Source: an uncultured bacterium (GTDB lineage: Bacteria > Verrucomicrobiota > Kiritimatiellia > RFP12 > UBA1067). Taken from it: 8,478 bases of DNA. Positions within the stretch are counted from its first letter, which is position 1, and every line of letters begins with the position of its first letter. The position numbers and the translations under genes are program-made. Shown here in pieces: positions 1 through 5,816 of the stretch. The notes beneath the pieces are model-generated. The model was not told the DNA's origin and searched no databases. It worked only from the letters and a program-made list of their open reading frames with translations. The stretch covers positions 1 through 8,478 of the forward strand of contig CAMIVJ010000108.1 of assembly GCA_946401765.1 (NCBI GenBank). Reading direction: 5' to 3'.

Positions 1-3000
1 CTGGAACCGCATCCTCGACGACGCCCGCTTCCGCGGCGAGTTCGTGGGTGGCTGCGTCGAAGTCGCTTCCAACCGCGCCGGCGCGGAGGGCACTGAGGCG
101 AGCGGCAAGTACTACGTGAACGGCAACCACACGTTCACCGCGCCTGCGTCCGTGACGATCGATGGCTGCGTGTACGAGCCGGCGGGCTACAAGCTCGAGG
201 CGTACAACCCCACGAAGAAGGCTTGGGAGTTCGTTGGCCAATTCGACGGCGCATCGTTCGCCTACACCAACTGCGCGGCAAGCGCAGGCGCGCGCGTCAC
301 ATGGAACTGGCGCCTCAAGAACGGCGTGAAGAAGATCGACGCCGACGACTACCTCCAGGCTGGCCTTGTGTTCGGACTTGACGGCATCCGCAACGCTGGC
401 CTTGACGTCGCGCACGATCCCGCTGCGACGACGTGGAAGAACCTCGGCACTGGCGGCGACTTGACGCTCACAACGTTCGACGCGACCAATGGCGCCGGCT
501 CATGGAAGGACAAGGGCTATTTCTTCACCGCGGGCAGCTGCTTCTACGCGGACAATAACATATTTCTCGGCCGTCAGGCCACGATCCAGTTCGCAGCCAA
601 CCACAACATGTCGATTCAGGTGACAAAATGGCCGAGCGTCTTTGGCCCGGGCAGTGAAAATATAGACCGCTACAATCTCTACACCTACACTCCCCGCGCC
701 GGGACCGGAAATGACAATCGCGGCGACCATCTGCGGTTCAACGCGGCCAGCGTCAACGGCTTGTCCATTGGTCACCAGCCCTGGGACGGTCGCTTCTGCA
801 ATGCGATCATCGACGGCGATCGTTCAAGCGTGACGAACACGGCGACTTATGCGTGGAGACCCGGTACGAAGAGCGGCGACATCGGGGCGTACAGATACGC
901 CGTTGGCGCAGCCCACAACAGCACGGCCAACCGTCAGCCCCGCGCCTACTCCGGCGAGATTCGCGCTTTCCGCCTCTACGACCGCGTACTGACCGAGGCG
1001 GAACTCGCGCACAACATGGAAATCGACAACATGCGCTACTACGTGGGCGCGTCGCGTTCCACCGTCGCCAGTCTCGTTGAGGTCGCGGTCGAGTCGCCTG
1101 GCGGCGTGGTGACTGTTGACGAGAAGGGCTGCTGGCTCATCCGAGGCGAAGGCGCAAGCAAGACCTTTACCGCCCCCGCCACCACCACAGTGGGCAACAA
1201 CACCTATTCCTGCACGGGCTACCGCATCGAAACCTGGAACGCCACGAAGCGCATGTGGGAAAGCCCGGTCGAGACGCCAGACGTACTGACGGTCGAATTG
1301 AACTCGGCCGCAGCCAACCGTCGCCTCACCTGGCTCTATACGCTCACCAACGGCATCCGCTCCGCCGCAGACTATGACGTGGGCGACTACGTGCAGCAGG
1401 GCCTTGTGGCCAACTACGACGGCATCCGCAACATCGGCGCCGAAAACACGCATTCGCTTCTGGGCATGTTCTGGCATGACTGCTCTTACCGCGACGTTCC
1501 GATGCTCGCCGCCTCCAACACCGCGTTCAACGCGTGGATCGGCCTTGGCCACCATTTCACCTCGAAGGACAACAGCATCTTCCGCACGATGGCGCCAATA
1601 GACCTCGGCTACTCCCTGACGATCCAGGCGGTCATGGACGCTCCGCCCGGATCGGGGCAGACGGGCGGGCGCACTGGGAATTACTGGCCTGCCTACTTCG
1701 CCGCGCCAAACGACCATGCCATGTTTACGGTAAAGACGGGAACGGACCTCGAATGGAAGATGGACAATTTCCTCTGCGACATGGCTACGCGCGCCAAGAT
1801 GCAGAACTTCACAGGCAAATACATAACCGCAATGGTCGATGACGTCGATGTGTATCTTTCGCAGGACGCGACACGTGCCAACCATGCGTCAAACAAGAAG
1901 AAGCGAGAGGTCAACGGGCAGACGTGGTCAATAGGCGGGCCCAACAGCGATGTCCTCAACGAGATCGCGCCGCGTACGCTCAATGGCGACTACTACGCAT
2001 TCCGCATCTACAATCGCGCGCTCACGGAGGCCGAGCTCGCGCATAACATGATGGTGGATGAAATCCGCTACCGCGGCGTGTTCACGAACGCCAACGTGAC
2101 GGTTGTCTGCGATGTGCCGTTTGAGGGAATTGCAGCGCCTGTGTCGATTCCTGCCGGCGAGTACGAGGTGACGGGCGCGTTCACATTCACGGCGGACGGC
2201 GTGGTAGTGGGTGAATCGACGTTCCCGCCGCGCTACACCGTGGAGACGTGGGACGGCAGCGCATGGGGCGAGCCGGTGGAGTACGACGGCGCGAGCTACA
2301 CGTACACGGCGAACGGCACGAAGGTGCGCCTGACGTGGAAGTGGGCCGATCCAACTGTTCCCGTCAAGGCGACATGGACGGGCCTTGGCGATGTGAGCAA
2401 CCTGCTTGATCCCGCGAACTGGAACTGCGTGAACGCATCAGGGGAGGCGATCATCGCCGCGCCCACAAGTTTGACGACGGTGTTCGTCAACGGCACGACC
2501 TCGTTCAGCATCCCCGAGGGCGTGACGACGTTCCCGTGGAAGGAAATCCAGTTCGGCGGCGACGTCCACACCGCGCTGCGGTGCGGCACATGGAGCTATA
2601 ATTCCAACGCCGGCTACACCGGAACGCTCCCGGGGGTGTTCACGATCCTGTCGGCTTCGGAAACGGATCTCGCCAACCTGGACAATGGCAGCTATTCCAC
2701 AACGCCCTCGGCATGGCAGAGGACGCATCTCTACAGGCAACGCGTCCGCTTCGACGGCTGGTTCTACGTGACCCCTGCGCAGGCGGGGACCTGGACCGTG
2801 AACCAGAAGTTCGACGACTACTACTGTTTCGGCATCGACGGTGAATGGGTGGTCGCGAATCCCACGTATCAGGCGTTGCTGATCGGAACACGCGACGTCT
2901 CCGCAGGATGGCACCGCTTCACGATCATCTGCGGCGACACTGGCGGCAACGGCTGGGGCGCGTATCCGAACTCCGCCGTCCAGGTGGAAGGCGTAGATGC

Positions 3001-4324
3001 CCCGATCTCGATTTCATGGGGCGATGCGGCCGTCAGGTTCGCGCCCTCCAACTTCACATTCGGCACAGATGCAGCGCCGATGATCACGCTTTCCTGCGAC
3101 TGCGACTGGAGCGCCCTTGGCGCACTGACGCTCATGAATGGCATGACGATCGACCTGAACGGACACAACCTCACGACGCAGCCGTTCGCATCCGACTATA
3201 TGGGCGCCATGATCACGAACTCGAACGAGGAGGCCCTCTCGACCGTCACGTTCACCGTCTCCGAAGGAAAGACGCTCTCGGGCGGCGTGGCGATCTGCGG
3301 CAACGTCAAGGTGGTGAAGAAGGGCGCAGGCACGTACCGTGCGGGCGCAACGGGATGCACCTACACCGGCGGCACGTTCATCGAAGAGGGAACGGCGCAG
3401 CCGCCGGACGGCAGCGGCACGGACATTCAGTACTGTTATGATCAGTTCAAGGCGTTCGGTCTTGGCGAGATCGTCGTGGCGGAGGGCGCGACGTTCGATC
3501 TCCGCGCCAACTACGCGTACAGGAGCAAGATTGTCCTCGACGGTGGTTCCCTCGTGAACACGAAGGCCGACATGACCGCCACGGGTAGTGGGGGCTCAGG
3601 CATCGGACGCCTGACGGCGGACTCCTATCTTGGCGTCACGAACAGCATCGTGTTCGGTGATAGCAACGGACATGGCGATATGGACCTTGGCGGGCACACG
3701 CTCTCGGTGTGGATCGGCACTGGCGGCAAGTATCTCTATCTTCGCTCCGCCAAGATCTTGAACGGCAAGATCGACATCACGGCCGGCGGTTGGCTGCAAG
3801 TGGTCAGCGCTTGTGTCGCGACGAACGTTGATTTCAGGATCAACTGTGCGCTGAACATTGGAGCGGCCTTGAGCGTGCGCGACTACGAGGCGATCTGGAC
3901 ATCCAGCAATGCAGAGCACAACAAGGGCACGGCGGCGCTGAACGTCTATGGCACGTTCACGCCGAATCCGGAACACGACCGCTTCTACGGCTGCACAATG
4001 CAGGATGGCTCGATGATCGACCTCTCCGGGCGCACAGGCGCGTTCAGCACGCTCTCCACCTTCACCACGGGTTCCACGAGCCTGAAGTTCGCCTCGGGCG
4101 CAACCGTGAAGGTGAAGCTTTCCGGGCGTACGGACTTTGACGATCTCAAGGCCCGTGACGCGCCGTGCTTTATGACGTGGCCCGAGGATCTTGCGCCTGC
4201 AGCTGACGTCAAGTTCGAGCCAGACGACGATTTGAAGCACCGTGGCTTCAGGGTTCGCCGCGACGACGACGCCCACGGCCTTCGACTCGTGTACCATGGC
4301 GGCACCACCATCTTCGTGCGGTAG
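1..4324 (+). CDS. Giant modular LamG-like / autotransporter-repeat secreted protein, 5' end outside window
   Basis: The frame is open from the left edge. The first codons (from position 2) read WNRILDDARFRGEF, which matches the end of the LamG modules seen later (NMMVDEIRYRG), so the GTG at 44 is internal and the true start lies upstream. Order of modules by position: end of a LamG domain to about 60; beta-sandwich-like module 110-325; LamG-like domain 347-1050; second sandwich module 1130-1365; second LamG-like domain 1385-2085; third sandwich module 2096-2356; a WTGLGDVSNLLDPANW motif 2375-2422; PA14-like domain about 2633-2990 (FDGWFYV, WTVNQKFDDYYCFGIDG, AGWHRF); then a beta-helix-like region to about 4200. 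That region holds one clear autotransporter-associated beta-strand repeat at 3299-3412 (KKGAGTY then YTGGTFIEEGT). No C-terminal beta-barrel is present; the protein ends HGGTTIFVR. LamG and PA14 folds usually bind glycans, so a surface or secreted adhesin-like role is inferred. No catalytic motif was recognised. Confidence 0.85.
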   Translation, partial: WNRILDDARFRGEFVGGCVEVASNRAGAEGTEASGKYYVNGNHTFTAPASVTIDGCVYEPAGYKLEAYNPTKKAWEFVGQFDGASFAYTNCAASAGARVTWNWRLKNGVKKIDADDYLQAGLVFGLDGIRNAGLDVAHDPAATTWKNLGTGGDLTLTTFDATNGAGSWKDKGYFFTAGSCFYADNNIFLGRQATIQFAANHNMSIQVTKWPSVFGPGSENIDRYNLYTYTPRAGTGNDNRGDHLRFNAASVNGLSIGHQPWDGRFCNAIIDGDRSSVTNTATYAWRPGTKSGDIGAYRYAVGAAHNSTANRQPRAYSGEIRAFRLYDRVLTEAELAHNMEIDNMRYYVGASRSTVASLVEVAVESPGGVVTVDEKGCWLIRGEGASKTFTAPATTTVGNNTYSCTGYRIETWNATKRMWESPVETPDVLTVELNSAAANRRLTWLYTLTNGIRSAADYDVGDYVQQGLVANYDGIRNIGAENTHSLLGMFWHDCSYRDVPMLAASNTAFNAWIGLGHHFTSKDNSIFRTMAPIDLGYSLTIQAVMDAPPGSGQTGGRTGNYWPAYFAAPNDHAMFTVKTGTDLEWKMDNFLCDMATRAKMQNFTGKYITAMVDDVDVYLSQDATRANHASNKKKREVNGQTWSIGGPNSDVLNEIAPRTLNGDYYAFRIYNRALTEAELAHNMMVDEIRYRGVFTNANVTVVCDVPFEGIAAPVSIPAGEYEVTGAFTFTADGVVVGESTFPPRYTVETWDGSAWGEPVEYDGASYTYTANGTKVRLTWKWADPTVPVKATWTGLGDVSNLLDPANWNCVNASGEAIIAAPTSLTTVFVNGTTSFSIPEGVTTFPWKEIQFGGDVHTALRCGTWSYNSNAGYTGTLPGVFTILSASETDLANLDNGSYSTTPSAWQRTHLYRQRVRFDGWFYVTPAQAGTWTVNQKFDDYYCFGIDGEWVVANPTYQALLIGTRDVSAGWHRFTIICGDTGGNGWGAYPNSAVQVEGVDAPISISWGDAAVRFAPSNFTFGTDAAPMITLSCDCDWSALGALTLMNGMTIDLNGHNLTTQPFASDYMGAMITNSNEEALSTVTFTVSEGKTLSGGVAICGNVKVVKKGAGTYRAGATGCTYTGGTFIEEGTAQPPDGSGTDIQYCYDQFKAFGLGEIVVAEGATFDLRANYAYRSKIVLDGGSLVNTKADMTATGSGGSGIGRLTADSYLGVTNSIVFGDSNGHGDMDLGGHTLSVWIGTGGKYLYLRSAKILNGKIDITAGGWLQVVSACVATNVDFRINCALNIGAALSVRDYEAIWTSSNAEHNKGTAALNVYGTFTPNPEHDRFYGCTMQDGSMIDLSGRTGAFSTLSTFTTGSTSLKFASGATVKVKLSGRTDFDDLKARDAPCFMTWPEDLAPAADVKFEPDDDLKHRGFRVRRDDDAHGLRLVYHGGTTIFVR
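110..2085 (+). repeat. Tandem protein repeats: sandwich module plus LamG-like domain, two units
   Basis: Two consecutive units of roughly 320 residues share the same order. Each starts with a TFTAP segment followed by GY(K/R)xExWN. Then comes (R)xTWxxxLxNG, then DY(L/V)QxGLVxxxDGIRN at the LamG start. Each LamG ends with FRxY(D/N)RxLTEAELAHNM. At DNA level the ends are still close: 995-1018 and 2028-2051 both encode EAELAHNM and differ at three positions. The minus-strand protein at the right edge carries a third version (FRLYNRALTDEELAQN), and the first codons of the window are the remnant of a further upstream copy. The middle of each LamG domain has diverged much more than its edges. Confidence 0.8.
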
Positions 4325-4325
4325 C

Positions 4326-4388
4326 GCCACGAACCACGAACCACGAACCACGGACCACGAACCACGAACCACGAGCCACGGACCACGA
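4326..4388. repeat. Heptanucleotide tandem repeat, nine copies of RCCACGR
   Basis: Nine exact-length 7-bp units (consensus ACCACGA) run without interruption, beginning 2 bp after the stop codon of the giant gene. Only four bases depart from the consensus: the first base of units 1 and 8, and the last base of units 4 and 8. Units 2-5 (4333-4360) and 6-9 (4361-4388) form two 28-bp higher-order copies differing at one base, which points to duplication of a four-unit block. The strand cannot fold on itself because it has no complementary CGTGG, so it is not a terminator. It resembles the heptameric short tandem repeats known between genes in cyanobacteria and other bacteria; its function here is unknown. 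Confidence 0.95.
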
Positions 4389-4413
4389 AATTTCTCGTTT
4401 ATGTTTTTTCCAC

Positions 4414-4442
4414 TTGCGTTGAAACGGCCGTTTTGATATACT
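4414..4442 (+). promoter_or_regulatory. Sigma-70-type promoter of the rpsP operon
   Basis: A TATACT -10 box at 4437-4442 is preceded by TG one base upstream (4434-4435), giving an extended -10 element. A weak -35 candidate TTGCGT lies at 4414-4419 with the ideal 17-bp spacer. A closer TTGAAA at 4419-4424 leaves only 12 bp and is less likely to be used. Transcription would start near 4449, giving a leader of about 25 nt before the rpsP ATG. An A/T-rich stretch with a run of six T (4404-4409) sits just upstream. It is the only promoter-like sequence seen in the gap, so the four downstream genes are probably all driven from it. Confidence 0.65.
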
Positions 4443-4462
4443 ACGCGCCGTTTTCAACGCAA
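4414..4462. repeat. Inverted repeat enclosing the rpsP promoter
   Basis: The left arm 4414-4427 (TTGCGTTGAAACGG) and right arm 4448-4462 (CCGTTTTCAACGCAA) are complementary over 14 bp, with one extra T in the right arm. The 20-bp centre carries the -10 box. The left arm covers the -35 candidate, and the right arm covers the expected transcription start and ends next to the ribosome binding site. A second perfect 12-bp palindrome, AAACGGCCGTTT (4422-4433), lies in the spacer. No T tract follows the right arm, so this is not a standard intrinsic terminator. A DNA operator is the simplest reading. Confidence 0.8.
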
Positions 4463-4474
4463 AGAGGTCAAGAA

Positions 4475-4765
4475 ATGGTCAAAATCAGAATGCGTCGCAC
4501 GGGTTGCAAGAACCACGCGACATATCGTATAGTCGCGGCGGACGAGCGTTCGCCCCGCGACGGCAAGTTCCTGGAGATCCTTGGGTGGTACGACACCGCG
4601 ATGAAGGAGAACAACTTCAAGCTGGATCTTGAGCGTGTGGACGATTGGCTCAAGCGCGGCGCCAAGCCCTCCACTACGGTGGCTTCGCTCATCCGCCGTG
4701 CCCGCAATCCCGAGCTCAAGCCGCATCACGCCCGCAAGGCGAAGAAGGCCGACAAGAAGGCCTAA
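4475..4765 (+). CDS. rpsP: 30S ribosomal protein bS16
   Basis: A 96-residue protein with the full bS16 signature: MVKIRMRRTG at the N-terminus, YRIVAADERSPRDGKFLEILGWYD in the middle (split here across two beta strands) and LDLERVDDWLKRGAKPSTTVASLIRRA before a lysine-rich tail. It is a structural component of the small ribosomal subunit that binds 16S rRNA and aids 30S assembly. The start is the ATG at 4475, preceded by AGAGGT (4463-4468) at 6-nt spacing. The in-frame TTG at 4433 lies inside the promoter -10 region and would add residues foreign to the family. It is the first gene of the operon; its stop codon overlaps the ribosome binding site of rplS. Length is normal for bS16 with a short basic extension. 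Confidence 0.97.
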   Translation: MVKIRMRRTGCKNHATYRIVAADERSPRDGKFLEILGWYDTAMKENNFKLDLERVDDWLKRGAKPSTTVASLIRRARNPELKPHHARKAKKADKKA

Positions 4766-4771
4766 GGAGGT
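4764..4771 (+). promoter_or_regulatory. Strong Shine-Dalgarno site of rplS
   Basis: AAGGAGGT, an almost perfect anti-16S match, ends 5 nt before the rplS ATG and shares two bases with the rpsP stop codon. It is the strongest ribosome binding site in the window and shows that the organism uses standard Shine-Dalgarno initiation. Confidence 0.85.
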
Positions 4772-4776
4772 AGACA

Positions 4777-5145
4777 ATGGGTATCGCGATTATTGACAAG
4801 ATCAATGCGGAGCAGACGGCCGGTCTCGCGAAGAAGGGTTTCCCCGAATTCCGTGCAGGCGATGTTGTGCGTGTTTCCGTGCGCATCAAGGAAGGCGACA
4901 AGACTCGTGTTCAGGACTTCGAGGGCAAGGTGCTTGCGGTTGACAACGGCCGCGGCAACGCCTCCGGAAACTTCACGGTCTCCCGTGACACCTACGGCGT
5001 GCGCGTTGAGAAGCTCTTCCCGTTCAACAGCCCTGCGGTCGAGAAGATCGTGGTGGTCAAGAAAGGCACGGCGCGCCGTGCGAAGATCTACAACGAGCGC
5101 ACGTTCTGCAGCCACAAGGCTGTGCGCAAGCTCGTGAAGAAATAA
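4777..5145 (+). CDS. rplS: 50S ribosomal protein bL19
   Basis: A 122-residue protein matching bL19 along its length. It has FRAGDVVRVSVRIKEGDKTR (residues 25-44), then VQDFEGKVLA, the NFTVSRDTYGVRVEKLFPFNSP block and VEKIVVVKKGTARRAKIY. bL19 sits at the interface of the 30S and 50S subunits. The C-terminus (NERTFCSHKAVRKLVKK) departs from the common form YLRDxxGKxAR but remains basic. The ATG is 11 nt after the rpsP stop and follows a near-perfect Shine-Dalgarno. The stop codon overlaps the trmD start by one base (TAATG). Position is unusual: bL19 here lies before trmD, whereas the common bacterial order places it after. Confidence 0.96.
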   Translation: MGIAIIDKINAEQTAGLAKKGFPEFRAGDVVRVSVRIKEGDKTRVQDFEGKVLAVDNGRGNASGNFTVSRDTYGVRVEKLFPFNSPAVEKIVVVKKGTARRAKIYNERTFCSHKAVRKLVKK

Positions 5146-5816
5146 TGCGTATTGACATCATCACCGTCTTCCCCGAGATGTTTCGGGGATTTCTTGGTGA
5201 GAGCATCCTTTCCCGTGCCGTGCGCGCGGGAAAGGTTCTTTTTCGCGTGGTTGATCTGCGCGACTTTGCCCGTGACCTGAGGCGCACGGTTGACGACCGC
5301 CCGTACTCCGGCGGGCCGGGGATGCTGATGAAGCCCGAGGTGTGGTTCGACGCCGTGGAGTCTCTGCGCACGCCCGAGGCGCGCGTGGTGCTCACCACCC
5401 CGGCTGGCGAGCCTTATGTGCAGCGCAAGGCGGAGGAGTTCGCCGCATGCGAGCACCTCATGTTCCTCTGCGGACACTACGAGGGGATTGACGCGAGGGT
5501 GAGGGAGATCGTGACGGACGAGGTCTCCATAGGCGACTTTGTGATGACGGGCGGCGAGATCGCGGCGGCGGCGATGGTTGATTCCGTGGTGCGCCTTCTG
5601 CCTGGAGTGCTTGGCGGCGGAGCGGCCGCCACGGCGAACGAGTCGTTCGGCCGAGATGGTCTTCTCGAGGCGCCGCAGTACACGCGCCCGCCTGTCTTCA
5701 GAGGCATGTCAGTGCCAGAGGTACTGCTTGGCGGCGACCATGCGAAGGTCGAGAACTGGCGAAGGGGCGAGTCTATCGATCTCACAAGCCGCCGCAGACC
5801 GGAGCTCGTCAAATGA
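5145..5816 (+). CDS. trmD: tRNA (guanine(37)-N1)-methyltransferase TrmD
   Basis: A 223-residue SPOUT-class enzyme that transfers methyl from S-adenosylmethionine to N1 of G37 in tRNAs reading CNN codons, which prevents +1 frameshifting. Visible motifs: MRIDIITVFPEMF (1-13), DDRPYSGGPGM (50-60), CGHYEGID (109-116), IGDFVMTGGE of the knotted cofactor site (129-138), DSVVRLLPGVLG (146-157) and DGLLEAPQYTRP (171-182). D171 and R150 align with the catalytic Asp169 and Arg154 of the E. coli enzyme. The protein ends about 30 residues earlier than E. coli TrmD, just after the RRRPEL segment, so the last helix is missing or reduced. There is no strong Shine-Dalgarno; the start overlaps the rplS stop (TAATG), suggesting translational coupling. 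All key residues remain, so it should be active. Confidence 0.97.
   Translation: MRIDIITVFPEMFRGFLGESILSRAVRAGKVLFRVVDLRDFARDLRRTVDDRPYSGGPGMLMKPEVWFDAVESLRTPEARVVLTTPAGEPYVQRKAEEFAACEHLMFLCGHYEGIDARVREIVTDEVSIGDFVMTGGEIAAAAMVDSVVRLLPGVLGGGAAATANESFGRDGLLEAPQYTRPPVFRGMSVPEVLLGGDHAKVENWRRGESIDLTSRRRPELVK

Noticed and set aside
44..46. GTG as the start codon of the giant gene
   Set aside because: The frame continues open to the left edge and the upstream residues align with the LamG terminus. No ribosome binding site precedes it.
824..1885. Long minus-strand open frame of 353 codons
   Set aside because: It lies opposite the LamG modules, which have clear homology between copies. The minus-strand translation is arginine/valine/histidine-rich with no recognisable motif, typical of an antisense shadow in GC-rich DNA.
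3596..4372. Minus-strand open frame starting inside the heptamer repeat
   Set aside because: Its N-terminus is only the translated repeat (SWFVVRG-like), and the rest mirrors the beta-helix region of the giant gene.
4385..4409. Possible intrinsic terminator: ACGA/TCGT stem with 6-nt loop followed by a T-rich run
   Set aside because: The stem is only 4 bp with two G-C pairs, and the T-rich run is interrupted (TTATG). It is too weak to call, although no better terminator for the giant gene is visible.
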